Made by a program: the position numbers and the translations under genes | Notes under the pieces: generated by a model | Database searches by the model: none | The model's input: the letters and a program-made list of their open reading frames with translations, nothing else | Told to the model about the DNA's origin: nothing | NCBI GenBank assembly: GCA_947253135.1 | Contig: CAMXYS010000002.1 | Span: 1-41,927 of the forward strand | Reading direction: 5' to 3' | Source of the DNA: an uncultured Clostridia bacterium | Lineage (GTDB): Bacteria; Bacillota; Clostridia; Saccharofermentanales; Fastidiosipilaceae | Length of the DNA stretch: 41,927 nt | Shown here: positions 8,204 through 15,319 of the stretch, one piece after another | How the letters are laid out: the number at the start of each line of letters is the position of its first letter | Position numbering within the stretch: the first letter of the stretch is position 1

Positions 8204-8713
8204 CTACTGCGCTGACGGCGGCGCCGTGTGGGTACGTGCCAACAGCTCTTGGTTCAAGGCATAGAGGCCTTGTGGGTCAGAGCCAAACAGCTCATATTTG
8301 CGGAGCAAATCGTCGGCATTCTTTTCTTCTTCGCCCTGCTCTTCGATAAACCAGTCTAAAAACTGCATAGTCCGGTAATCATGAATATCCGCAGCAGCCT
8401 TATAAATTTTGTTGATGCACTGCGTAATATATTTTTCGTGCTCCAACGACAATTGCAGCGGACTTTCAGCATTGGCATAACTCTGGTCCGGCTTCTCTAT
8501 CGCTTCCAAGATTACAGACTCGCCATTGTCGTGCAGATAAGTGCGCAGCATCATGGCGTGGTCACGTTCTTCCTGCGCCTGTATATCAAACCAGTTCGCA
8601 AAGCCATCCAACCCCTGCTCGTGGTAGTAATTGGCAAAGTCCAAATACAGGTAGGCAGAATAGAATTCCTCATTAATTTGTGCATTGATCAGATCTTTAA
8701 CCTTTGTATCCAA
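8204..8713 (-). CDS. ftnA: Non-haem ferritin (FtnA-like)
   Basis: A 169-residue four-helix ferritin that oxidises Fe(II) and stores iron in a 24-subunit shell. Ferroxidase ligands line up with E. coli FtnA: E16 and Y23 in helix A, E49 and H52 in EERDH of helix B, and further glutamates in the SLEHEKYI and WFIEEQGEEEK segments. The start is TTG at 8713, set by AAGGTGA 6 bases upstream. No ATG fits the family length. It shares orientation with the SOR gene 210 bases downstream, and the two may be co-expressed under iron or oxidative stress. An extended -10 promoter is visible upstream at 8857-8865. Confidence 0.96.
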   Translation of the reverse strand: MDTKVKDLINAQINEEFYSAYLYLDFANYYHEQGLDGFANWFDIQAQEERDHAMMLRTYLHDNGESVILEAIEKPDQSYANAESPLQLSLEHEKYITQCINKIYKAAADIHDYRTMQFLDWFIEEQGEEEKNADDLLRKYELFGSDPQGLYALNQELLARTHTAPPSAQ

Positions 8714-8856
8714 AACGGCTCACCTTCTTTCTAATCTACCATCCTACTATCACCATACGCGCACAGCAGGCCGGTAGCATCCGTTTTTCCGGAATACTTG
8801 TGTACTCTTTGCCGGCACTCTTTTACTCAAAAAAGCTTCTGCAAAACTACTTCCTT

Positions 8857-8879
8857 ATTATAGCAGATCTCTAAAGAGA
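8857..8879 (-). promoter_or_regulatory. Ferritin promoter, extended -10, with a possible operator
   Basis: On the minus strand TGCTATAAT (extended -10) lies about 145 bases upstream of the ferritin start. Just before it is the perfect palindrome TCTCT-TT-AGAGA (8868-8879), a possible repressor site. The -35 is weak, as is common with extended -10 promoters. I see no convincing Fur or PerR box. Confidence 0.5.
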
Positions 8880-9225
8880 ATACTTATCATTAGTAAAGTT
8901 TTCATTCTAGTAACAACCACCAGCCTCTTAGCTGATTGATGGCCTCACCATGAAAAGTAGGAAAAATAGGGCTCCGCCGATTAGCATCCCCCAGCACAAA
9001 ACATGCGCTAACTTCATCCACAAACAGGCGAAGTCTTCCGCCCACAGGTGGAGGCAGCAACCCCGGCTTGCTTGCCCGCCTCCAAAATCTGATGAAGCCG
9101 GCGCGGACAAGCAGCAACTGCCGTCAGGGTATGACAAGTTGAGCCGATTGAAAAGGTGGTCTTGCAGTAAGGTTTAGTTTCAAAAAAGGGGCTCTTCCCC
9201 CATCACTTTGCCCTCTTAGAAACAT
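8880..9225. other. Intergenic region, no supported gene
   Basis: Three overlapping open frames of 69-75 codons occur here, but none has a ribosome site, a recognisable domain or coding-like composition. The tail of one (29 codons from about 9017) would be a hydrophobic peptide, unsupported. I see only the upstream flank of the ferritin and tRNA-Gly promoters. Confidence 0.5.
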
Positions 9226-9254
9226 TTGACAAAATCTACCCGATCCGCTAGTAT
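9226..9254 (+). promoter_or_regulatory. tRNA-Gly promoter
   Basis: TTGACA (9226-9231) and TAGTAT (9249-9254) are separated by 17 bases. The -10 ends 23 bases before the tRNA, as expected for a stable-RNA gene. Confidence 0.85.
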
Positions 9255-9277
9255 TGTCTCCGTTATAAAAGTCAAAC

Positions 9278-9349
9278 GCGGGATTAACTCAGTGGTAGAG
9301 TGTCACCTTGCCAAGGTGAAAGTCGCGAGTTCGAATCTCGTATCCCGCT
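9278..9349 (+). tRNA. tRNA-Gly (anticodon GCC)
   Basis: The 7-bp acceptor stem GCGGGAT/ATCCCGC is perfect. The anticodon arm TCACC-TTGCCAA-GGTGA carries GCC, and the T-arm has the loop TTCGAAT. The 3' CCA is not encoded. It has its own promoter and a terminator immediately downstream. Confidence 0.97.
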
Positions 9350-9352
9350 TAT

Positions 9353-9386
9353 AAAAAACGGAGTCCGGCCGGACTCCGTTTTTTGT
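9353..9386. terminator. Bidirectional terminator after tRNA-Gly
   Basis: A perfect 11-bp palindromic stem (ACGGAGTCCGG / CCGGACTCCGT) is flanked by A6 on the left and T6 on the right. It serves tRNA-Gly on the plus strand and probably also the ABC-exporter operon that converges from the right. Confidence 0.95.
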
Positions 9387-9455
9387 TGTCTGTTTTGCCT
9401 TGAAAAGTTACCCGGAACAACCGCAATCATTTATCAGCGGCGGAACCATGGCATT

Positions 9456-11102
9456 TCAGCCCCTTCCTCTTTTTAACAAACTGATGCCAACCGGATAATT
9501 CAATAGCCCTAAGGCAAAATTGATAACTAGAACGACGAGCATCGGCACGGCGGCCAGATGGGCCAGGTTAGGTATCTCCGAAAAAATAGGCAACATAACA
9601 ATGCCTGCTATGGACGGCAGAGTCGTCAAAAAGCTGATGAGCCCGGTAATTAACTTGTACACCATCGTCTTATTTTGACCCCCGGTCATCAAAGTGCCCA
9701 AAGCCATCGGAAATTGCATCACAACAACCATGGACAGACAATAGGGAAACAGTAAAAGAGAGGGTAAAAATGGTGCTCTGATCCACAAAACTAGAACCAG
9801 TAAGGCCGGCCAAAAGTCAATCAACCGAGCTATTATTCCCGGCAAAGAAGCTGCTGTAATCTTGCCGGCAGCGCTGCCCGGATAGTAATAGAAGTCATCT
9901 CTTTCCAATTCCATTTGAAAGCTGCTGACCGTTGAAAAGAAAATCATATCGTACCAGATCAACCCGGACATAATAGCCAGTTTTATGGCAGGCGACAAGT
10001 TCTTGGCAACCAGACTTAAAATAACTGCCGCCAACAGCAAGAAAATGGTATTGGGGCCGATTACGAAGGGACGTCGTCTCCGCTCCTCCCTCATCTGGCG
10101 CCAGAAAATACTGCTGACTCCCCAGCCTCGACCAAGACCCGATTTCAAATTCTCCTTATCTATAAAGCGACTGGCCTTGTCCGGATTCCACATCCTGGTT
10201 TGCTGCTGAAAAATGCCATTACTCTGAATGCCCAATTCGGCCTTTTTTTGCTCCAACCGGTCACTCGCCACCAGAGCCTCTTCATAGAAATTTACATCCG
10301 TCTTAACTGCATAAAGAACAGAGAGGAGGGATGTGACCACTAAGAGAGCGGCTTGTACCCAGTGGCTGATCTCCGCTCCGTACATGATCCCGGTTAAGAC
10401 ACCCTGTCCCCAGCCAACTAAAGGGATCCACTCAACCCAGGTAACCTTGCCTGCACCTGCCATCACCGCTCCGACATCACCGGCTATGAGCTCCGCAACA
10501 TAGGGAAAAATCATACCTGCCAGGGTGACGAGGGGGAGGGCATACAAAAAGATTTGTACCGGCAGCTTTAATTCCCGGTGGCGACGAGACAGCACATAGA
10601 AGAAAAGAGAGAGGGCGATACCGCAAAAGACCTGCAGCGAGACGGCCACAATCAGGGCGGCTATCCGAGGAAGAGGAATACCCGCATTGGTCAGGTTGGG
10701 TATTTGAAAGAGCATGATAAAGAGAACCAAAAAGATGGTCTTTATAGAGGCCGATACACCGTAGACTAAAACCTTAGGTCTAGCTATGGGCGAAGTAAAA
10801 AGATAGTCTACATCCGCCCGGGAAAAAAGCTGCATCCCCTTGTCCACCGTGCTGACTATGGTACTCAAAATCATAAAAGAGGCTACAGCCAGGGCGGCCA
10901 AGCGGGCAATCCCCACAGCCAGATCCGTAAAAAACAAGTTGCCGGCGCTACCTACGGGCACACCATCGGTGCTTGGTCTAAAAAAATTAAGGCCGACAAC
11001 CAAAACCATGATCAAAATAGGGATAAATTGACTCGGTTGACGAATAAAAGACTTAAACCAATTAACGGTACGGCGGCGGAGTAAGAAAAACAGGGCACTC
11101 AT
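9456..11102 (-). CDS. ABC exporter permease subunit (putative ABC_export family)
   Basis: A 548-residue membrane protein with about twelve hydrophobic segments in two halves joined by a hydrophilic region (about residues 275-345), matching the layout of the putative ABC exporter family (PF16962). It would form the membrane channel for the ATPase encoded just upstream. The genes overlap by 4 bases (ATGA), so translation is coupled. The first hydrophobic helix (QFIPILIMVLVVGLNFF) follows a basic N-terminus. The export substrate is unknown; relatives are found in many Firmicutes. Confidence 0.85.
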   Translation of the reverse strand: MSALFFLLRRRTVNWFKSFIRQPSQFIPILIMVLVVGLNFFRPSTDGVPVGSAGNLFFTDLAVGIARLAALAVASFMILSTIVSTVDKGMQLFSRADVDYLFTSPIARPKVLVYGVSASIKTIFLVLFIMLFQIPNLTNAGIPLPRIAALIVAVSLQVFCGIALSLFFYVLSRRHRELKLPVQIFLYALPLVTLAGMIFPYVAELIAGDVGAVMAGAGKVTWVEWIPLVGWGQGVLTGIMYGAEISHWVQAALLVVTSLLSVLYAVKTDVNFYEEALVASDRLEQKKAELGIQSNGIFQQQTRMWNPDKASRFIDKENLKSGLGRGWGVSSIFWRQMREERRRRPFVIGPNTIFLLLAAVILSLVAKNLSPAIKLAIMSGLIWYDMIFFSTVSSFQMELERDDFYYYPGSAAGKITAASLPGIIARLIDFWPALLVLVLWIRAPFLPSLLLFPYCLSMVVVMQFPMALGTLMTGGQNKTMVYKLITGLISFLTTLPSIAGIVMLPIFSEIPNLAHLAAVPMLVVLVINFALGLLNYPVGISLLKRGRG

Positions 11103-11908
11103 CGGCCAAGCCCCCCTCCCGGTTTTTTACCGAACAGCGAGGCCAAGCCCTTTTTGGGCTTATCGACAGGGGCTTCGGTTTCTGCGACCGCCTGAGCCTT
11201 CATTTCATGGGCAGATAGGTCTGTCACCTCGAAGAAATAATCTTCCAGGTTCTTGCCGGCCATAGCCGGGTCATCACGATGGACCACTGCCTTCAAACCG
11301 CCATTCTGCATAATCATGGCCTGGTCCCAGACATCTTCTACACTGTCCAAGATATGGGTGCTGATTAAACAAGAGCCGCCCCGCTCCTTGATCTCACTGA
11401 AGATGGCCTTTAATTCTTTTATCGCGTAGGGGTCTAAACCCATCATGGGCTCATCAAAGAAAACCAGGTCCGGCCTGTGTATCATAGCCGAACAGATGCC
11501 CACCTTTTGCTGCATACCTTTGGAGAGTTCCGACCCCAGCTTATTCTGCTTGTCAGTCAGATCAAACCGTTCCAGGAGTTCATCCGCCAGGGCCTCCCAA
11601 TTCTCTACTTTGTAAAGGCGGGCGGCAAATTCAATGTGTTCGCGCACGGTCAACAGCGGGTAGGCGGCCGGTAGTTCCGGCACATAGCCCAACCGTTCTC
11701 GCCCCGCCGACTCTTCTGTAGGAATGCCGTTAAAACTGATTCGACCCTCATGGCGCAAAAGACCCATGATGCTTTTCAGCAAGGTGCTTTTGCCGGCTCC
11801 ATTGGGTCCAACCAGGACAGCTATCGTACCCGGCGGAACCGTAAAACTAACCTGGTTGACAGCCGCCAATTTGCGGTAATACTTAGTGACATTTTCAATA
11901 TTAAGCAT
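11099..11908 (-). CDS. ABC transporter ATP-binding protein
   Basis: A 269-residue ABC ATPase that powers the adjacent exporter. It has Walker A GPNGAGKST (about 34-42), a variant signature LSKGMQQK in place of LSGGQ, Walker B LVFFDEP, and a switch histidine in STHILDSVED. The C-terminal tail is Lys/Gly-rich (KKGLASLFGKKPGGG). I start at ATG 11908, which overlaps the end of the exonuclease gene by 8 bases with GGAG upstream. The frame to 12001 is an extension inside the exonuclease gene. It overlaps the permease by 4 bases. Confidence 0.95.
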   Translation of the reverse strand: MLNIENVTKYYRKLAAVNQVSFTVPPGTIAVLVGPNGAGKSTLLKSIMGLLRHEGRISFNGIPTEESAGRERLGYVPELPAAYPLLTVREHIEFAARLYKVENWEALADELLERFDLTDKQNKLGSELSKGMQQKVGICSAMIHRPDLVFFDEPMMGLDPYAIKELKAIFSEIKERGGSCLISTHILDSVEDVWDQAMIMQNGGLKAVVHRDDPAMAGKNLEDYFFEVTDLSAHEMKAQAVAETEAPVDKPKKGLASLFGKKPGGGLGR

Positions 11909-12737
11909 GAGTATCGGTCTCCAAAATAATCGGTGTATGATCCTGCCGGTCGCCGGAGTCCAGCATTTCTGATATTTGCACCCGGTCAGCCCAGCGGTCA
12001 CTGATCAAAAAATAATCGATTCTCCAACCGGAATTATTAATTTTGCTGGTTTTAACCCGCTGCGCCCACCAAGTATACACCCCTTCAACCGGGCCGTGAA
12101 GGTGGCGGAAGGTGTCTGTAAACCCCCGGGCCAAAAGGTCGGTAAAACCGGCTCTTTCTTCATCGGTAAAACCGGCCGAACGGCGGTTGGAATCCGGGTT
12201 GGCCAAGTCAATCTCTGTGTGAGCAACATTAAAGTCACCGGTTGCAATAACAGGTTTTTGCCGGTCCAGACCACTTAGATAATCCGCATAACAGCGGTCC
12301 CAAACTTGCCGGTCCGGCAAACGCGCTAATTCACTGCCCGCATTTGGTGTATAGACTTGGGTGAAGTAAAAGTCCTCAAACTCTAAGGTTAAAATTCTGC
12401 CTTCACTGTCCATCGGCTCCGGCGCGTCTATCACAGGTCGGGTTACCGACAGGGGTGCCAACTCTTTTTTATAGAGTGTCATCGTTCCGGCGTAACCTTT
12501 GCGAGCGGGTTTACCGGAGCTGGACCAAACAGCATGGTATGCAGGAAAATAATTGTGCAAATATTCAAGATGGCGGTCAGTCGGCCCTTTTTCCGGCAGC
12601 TTGGTCTCCTGAATAGCCAGGAGGTCCGGTTCTGCTGCTGCCAGCTGAGCGAGCACCGCCCGGGACAATTCCGCTCGCGCCGATTCGCCGGTCAAAGCAG
12701 CATTTAATGAATCAATATTCCAAGAAATAAATTTCAT
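11901..12737 (-). CDS. xth: Exodeoxyribonuclease III (AP endonuclease)
   Basis: A 278-residue ExoIII-type enzyme of the exonuclease-endonuclease-phosphatase fold, which cuts DNA at abasic sites and removes 3' blocks in base-excision repair. The catalytic segments are all present: FISWNIDSLN (Asn), LLAIQETKL (Glu), VYTPNAG, IATGDFNVAHTEIDL (Asp/Asn) and the C-terminal QDHTPIILE (Asp-His). I start at ATG 12737, where the family sequence begins (MKFISWN). A start at 12764 would add nine residues. It is the first gene of a three-gene overlapping unit with the ABC exporter, so repair and export genes are co-transcribed, although a functional link is not evident. Confidence 0.96.
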   Translation of the reverse strand: MKFISWNIDSLNAALTGESARAELSRAVLAQLAAAEPDLLAIQETKLPEKGPTDRHLEYLHNYFPAYHAVWSSSGKPARKGYAGTMTLYKKELAPLSVTRPVIDAPEPMDSEGRILTLEFEDFYFTQVYTPNAGSELARLPDRQVWDRCYADYLSGLDRQKPVIATGDFNVAHTEIDLANPDSNRRSAGFTDEERAGFTDLLARGFTDTFRHLHGPVEGVYTWWAQRVKTSKINNSGWRIDYFLISDRWADRVQISEMLDSGDRQDHTPIILETDTHA

Positions 12738-12904
12738 ATCGTTAACTCTTCTTCCCACCTTCATTAAATCAGCCAGGCACCTATTTCACAAGAAGTCTAA
12801 CTTGATCTTTAAACCTCACTTAATCTTCCGTCTAAATTTAACGGTCACAGGGCTTATCGTCAAATCTGAACTCTGTGGCCGCCAACTGCTTAACTTAAAA
12901 AGCA

Positions 12905-13345
12905 CTATCTTTTATTACTTTTCCTTACTGTTCGCTTCTTCTTCCTGCTCAGGCCGAGCCCCGTTAAGTCTGCATTTAGAGTCAACAGGCCTCCGGCATA
13001 AGTTGCATCATTGGCTGCTTCGACGATTTTGGTAAAAACAGTCTTTTGACTTAACAGATCATCCGCCCTAGTCTGGTCAGCCGCTGTCTTAGCGGGTGAG
13101 GCCGGCTGTTCTCCGCCGGTCGGTAACTCCGAGGATGCCGGGTTTGAAACTGCAGCTCCCGCCCTACTGCTAACAGCGGATTCTCTCTCACGATAAACTT
13201 TTGTGCGATCGGTTCGGCCTGTTCATACGGGTACCGACCGGTAAAAACCTTGGTGCGACTTTAATAATCTTGTCCAGCCTTTCTTTGACAGGAGTCGTTT
13301 TGATCGGTTGTGAAGACAGAGGAGATTTGACAAGTTCCGAAAGTT
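12905..13345 (-). pseudogene. Decayed gene with frameshifts
   Basis: On the minus strand, protein-like sequence continues across three reading frames. An upstream piece includes TPVKERLDKIIKVAP. A second frame has VFTGRYPYEQAEPIAQKFIV, which faintly resembles a SPOR-type repeat. A third has a Pro/Ala-rich linker, then DDLLSQKTVFTKIVEAANDA and a basic end, stopping at 12905. The 5' end runs into the tRNA-Val promoter, so the gene is truncated as well as frameshifted. I do not recognise the parent family. It may be a lost cell-wall or sporulation protein. Confidence 0.4.
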
Positions 13346-13356
13346 GCCGTTATAAT
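13327..13356 (+). promoter_or_regulatory. tRNA-Val promoter
   Basis: TTGACA (13327-13332) and TATAAT (13351-13356) are perfect consensus boxes with an 18-base spacer, 19 bases before the tRNA. Confidence 0.9.
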
Positions 13357-13375
13357 GGTTAGGCACAATTTTGAG

Positions 13376-13449
13376 GGGTGGTTAGCTCAGCTGGTTAGAG
13401 TACCTGCTTGACATGCAGGGGGTCGGTGGTTCGAGTCCACTATCACCCA
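13376..13449 (+). tRNA. tRNA-Val (anticodon GAC)
   Basis: Acceptor stem GGGTGGT/ATCACCC (one G-U pair), D-arm with AGCTCAGCTGGTTAGAG, anticodon arm CCTGC-TTGACAT-GCAGG carrying GAC, and T-arm with TTCGAGT. The CCA end is not encoded. It has its own promoter and terminator. Confidence 0.97.
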
Positions 13450-13453
13450 GATT

Positions 13454-13486
13454 AAAAGCTACGGTTTTTGAACCGTAGCTTTTTTA
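13454..13486 (+). terminator. tRNA-Val terminator
   Basis: A 13-bp stem (AAAAGCTACGGTT / AACCGTAGCTTTT) followed by a T-run. Confidence 0.93.
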
Positions 13487-13696
13487 TCCTTCCTTAAGTT
13501 TTTGCTTCACTTTTTTACCCATTTGATATTTGCTCTCTTGCCCCCTTTTTCGGGCTCCTTATGCGCTCCCAGTGAAAGGAAATTCGTGAACGGTGGCCGA
13601 TTTCAGTGGTTTTTAGCAATTTTTGATCCTACAAATATGAATCAATCAGCATATAAGACAGCTTTTGAAAAGAGAGAAAGCACCCCTTCAAATAAG

Positions 13697-13732
13697 CAAA
13701 AAGCCCTGAAACCACTACGTTTCAAGGCTTTT
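13697..13732 (-). terminator. Terminator of the interrupted tRNA-Lys gene
   Basis: On the minus strand, a 10-bp stem with one G-U pair (GCCTTGAAAC / GTTTCAGGGC) is followed by TTTTT, 8 bases after the tRNA 3' end. It is the host terminator left behind on this side of the prophage. Confidence 0.8.
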
Positions 13733-13739
13733 ACCAAAC

Positions 13740-13785
13740 TGATCCATGAGGGACTCGAACCCTCGACCCCTTGATTAAAAGTCAA
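13740..13785 (-). other. Prophage attachment junction: 3' fragment of tRNA-Lys (TTT)
   Basis: The minus strand reads TTGACTTTTAATCAAGGGG, then a T-arm (GAGGG-TTCGAGT-CCCTC), the acceptor 3' strand ATGGATC and discriminator A. This is the anticodon loop to 3' end of a tRNA-Lys. The 5' half is absent: upstream bases do not pair to complete the anticodon stem or acceptor. Tyrosine integrases commonly insert at tRNA 3' ends and leave such a fragment at one junction. The intact tRNA should lie at the other end of the prophage, beyond the window. The boundary therefore falls at about 13,785. Confidence 0.85.
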
Positions 13786-13812
13786 CCCTTAGTCGCGCTG
13801 TAGTGGCTTGCT

Positions 13813-13846
13813 AAAACGCCTGAAACGCATATGTTTCAGGCGTTTT
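13813..13846. terminator. Bidirectional terminator at the prophage edge
   Basis: A perfect 14-bp stem (AAAACGCCTGAAAC / GTTTCAGGCGTTTT) with a 6-base loop. It lies 28 bases inside the junction and would insulate phage and host transcription. Its CCTGAAAC core resembles the host tRNA-Lys terminator at 13,697. Confidence 0.85.
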
Positions 13847-13930
13847 CAGTTTTTCTGAGGGTGAAAATTAATTCATGTTTATAGTTTAATATGTCGCCAA
13901 AAATCGACTAAAATCGTACCTTTTCAGTTC

Positions 13931-13963
13931 ATAATGGACAGATAATGGACAGATAATGGACAG
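13931..13963 (+). repeat. Three perfect 11-bp tandem repeats near the attachment site
   Basis: ATAATGGACAG occurs three times head to tail without mismatch. Short direct repeats of this size beside a phage attachment core are typical of integrase or excisionase arm-binding sites. That role is inferred from position only. Confidence 0.8.
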
Positions 13964-14069
13964 AAAAACCCCCTGTATGAGTGCTCAGATTGGGGCTTTC
14001 TGATATTAGATACTTTGAGATACCGTGAGATAAATTGGAAACTTTTTCATATTATTTTCTAAAAAAGTG

Positions 14070-14098
14070 TTGACATAGGGCTAGGACTATGTTATTAT
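14070..14098 (+). promoter_or_regulatory. Promoter of the plus-strand cassette
   Basis: TTGACA (14070-14075) and TATTAT (14093-14098) with an optimal 17-base spacer. It drives the only plus-strand genes of the prophage part. Confidence 0.88.
14073..14092. promoter_or_regulatory. 20-bp palindromic operator inside the promoter spacer
   Basis: ACATAG-nn-CTAG-nn-CTATGT is symmetric at 16 of 20 positions and fills the whole space from the -35 to the -10. A dimeric repressor bound here would block polymerase. The cognate regulator is not identified. Confidence 0.7.
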
Positions 14099-14162
14099 AA
14101 AGACAGTTAAGGGAGATACCTTAGCAAATACGGCAGGCAAGCAGCCTTAGAAAGGAACACAA

Positions 14163-14285
14163 ATGGAACAAGGTATGACAAATGAACAATTCAAGACAGC
14201 ACTTAAGATGATCATTGAAATCATAAAAAGTGCAGATACAAAAGAAAAAGCCATTGAAAAGATTGAAAAACTCATCAATGACTAA
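14163..14285 (+). CDS. 40-residue helical phage protein
   Basis: A 40-residue open frame starting at ATG 14163 with AAAGGA 6 bases upstream, and about 65 bases after the promoter. It encodes MEQGMTNEQFKTALKMIIEI, then a lysine/glutamate-rich amphipathic helix (KSADTKEKAIEKIEKLIND). Short proteins of this type recur in Firmicutes mobile elements, but I know no function. It is the first gene of the plus-strand cassette. A small regulator or an accessory protein expressed from the lysogen are both possible. Confidence 0.75.
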   Translation: MEQGMTNEQFKTALKMIIEIIKSADTKEKAIEKIEKLIND

Positions 14286-14305
14286 TTAGAAGAAAAGGCA
14301 AACAA

Positions 14306-14332
14306 GAGGGGGTGGGCTTGCCACACTCCCTC
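14306..14332 (+). repeat. Hairpin between the two cassette genes
   Basis: A 9-bp stem (GAGGGGGTG / CACTCCCTC, one G-U pair) with a 9-base loop, without a T-run. It may tune expression of the downstream gene or protect the upstream message. Confidence 0.5.
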
Positions 14333-14377
14333 CCATCTGGTTAATCATAACATCGGCAAGCTTAGAAAGGCAAGACA

Positions 14378-14578
14378 GTGGCAGAACCTAAAAAGAGAAA
14401 AGCTGTTTACAACCCGGAAGCAGACAAACGCTGGCGGGAGAATAACCGTGAACGTGCCAACTATTTGAGCGGCAGAAGTGCATCAAGAAGTTTTATTCGC
14501 AACCGAGCAAAGCTTGAAGATCTGGACGAACTGGAAGCGTTAATCAAGCAAAAAAGGAAAGAATTAGAAAACGCTTAA
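14378..14578 (+). CDS. 66-residue basic phage protein of unknown function
   Basis: A GTG start at 14378 with AAAGG 7 bases upstream. The 66-residue product is highly charged (MAEPKKRKAVYNPEADKRWR at the start, ending in KQKRKELENA) and predicted all-helical. Near-identical layouts are common in Firmicutes prophages and conjugative elements, annotated as hypothetical. The Arg/Lys-rich N-terminal half suggests nucleic-acid contact, and the acidic C-terminal helix suggests a dimer. Both are guesses. It shares promoter and terminator with the 40-residue gene. Confidence 0.8.
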   Translation: MAEPKKRKAVYNPEADKRWRENNRERANYLSGRSASRSFIRNRAKLEDLDELEALIKQKRKELENA

Positions 14579-14586
14579 ACGCAAAC

Positions 14587-14617
14587 AAGGCCCGCCAGGA
14601 TCTACCTAGCGGGCCTT
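14587..14617. terminator. Bidirectional terminator between cassette and lysis operon
   Basis: A perfect 9-bp stem (AAGGCCCGC / GCGGGCCTT) with a 13-base loop, 8 bases after the cassette and 6 bases from the end of the holin gene. It separates converging transcripts. Confidence 0.8.
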
Positions 14618-14622
14618 AGTCT

Positions 14623-15000
14623 TTATTTCTTTTGCTCTCTAACAGCTTCCTCGATGGCCGCCTGCAGATAGCCATTAACGCTGCCTGTCGTTTCTTGCAA
14701 TAGGTTGATGCCTTCTTGTGTCAGCATGGCTCTAGCCTTGGCCATGGCAAGGCCAAGTGCCTTTTGCTGATTTTCAGCAGTCCATTTGTCTGTGCCTTTA
14801 ATGTTGTCCACATAGGTCTGTCCGACCTCTGCTGCGCATTTTTGAGCTGCGTCAGTGGCTTGCTCCAGAATCCGCTCTACTTCCACATTTTTTATTTTTG
14901 CTGTCAAATAACGTTTTGCTTCTACAATCCCCCAGATAATGAGGGGAACTAAAACAGCTTGTACGATCATTGCAATCAGTTCATTTGTAGTCATCTTCAT
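14623..15000 (-). CDS. Phage holin, LL-H family
   Basis: A 125-residue protein of the Phage_holin_6_1 (LL-H) type: one N-terminal transmembrane helix (ELIAMIVQAVLVPLIIWGIV), then a long charged helical tail with KRYLTAKIKN and a C-terminal segment ending in AIEEAVREQKK. It would permeabilise the membrane to release the M23 endolysin. It is the last gene of the late operon and overlaps the preceding membrane gene by 20 bases. Confidence 0.85.
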   Translation of the reverse strand: MKMTTNELIAMIVQAVLVPLIIWGIVEAKRYLTAKIKNVEVERILEQATDAAQKCAAEVGQTYVDNIKGTDKWTAENQQKALGLAMAKARAMLTQEGINLLQETTGSVNGYLQAAIEEAVREQKK

Positions 15001-15319
15001 TTCTCCTATAATCTAATTTCATTGTTCGATTAAAAAGATCTGTCCCATGTCCATTTCCGCCTAAATCATGGTAGGCGTTATAAATGTCTGAGATTGCCTG
15101 TTGCTCCTCAACATCTATTGACCCTCTATCCAGCACCCTTCTACATTCCCTCTCAAGCCGGAAATGCAAAAGGACCTGAATGCCGGCCATTAGAGCGGCA
15201 TTATCCTTTTTTGTCTGCTTTAGAGTTTTATGAATAGGCACAACCACTAAGCCAAGGCAAGCGACTATTGCCGTGATGGCCTTAGCCCAATCCGCAAGTG
15301 CTCCAACATCAACTGTCAT
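14981..15319 (-). CDS. Holin-associated phage membrane protein
   Basis: A 112-residue protein with one N-terminal transmembrane helix (about residues 12-30) and a conserved tail containing YNAYHDLGGNGHGTDLFN, a pattern seen in small proteins next to Firmicutes phage holins. It probably acts as a holin partner or antiholin. It starts at ATG 15319 with GGGAGGTGA upstream, overlaps the endolysin stop by 4 bases (ATGA) and the holin start by 20 bases, so the lysis genes are tightly coupled. Confidence 0.8.
   Translation of the reverse strand: MTVDVGALADWAKAITAIVACLGLVVVPIHKTLKQTKKDNAALMAGIQVLLHFRLERECRRVLDRGSIDVEEQQAISDIYNAYHDLGGNGHGTDLFNRTMKLDYRRNEDDYK

Noticed and set aside
8902..9177. Overlapping frames of 69-75 codons on both strands before tRNA-Gly
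   Set aside because: No ribosome sites, no domains, mutually overlapping; best explained as chance frames in GC-richer intergenic DNA.
11976..12278. Plus-strand frame of 100 codons inside the exonuclease III gene
   Set aside because: It is antisense to a conserved, fully motif-supported gene.
13740..13785. Functional tRNA-Lys gene
   Set aside because: The 5' half, D-arm and 5' acceptor strand are missing.
14073..14092. Fur or PerR box at the cassette promoter
   Set aside because: The palindrome ACATAG-nn-CTAG-nn-CTATGT does not fit either consensus.
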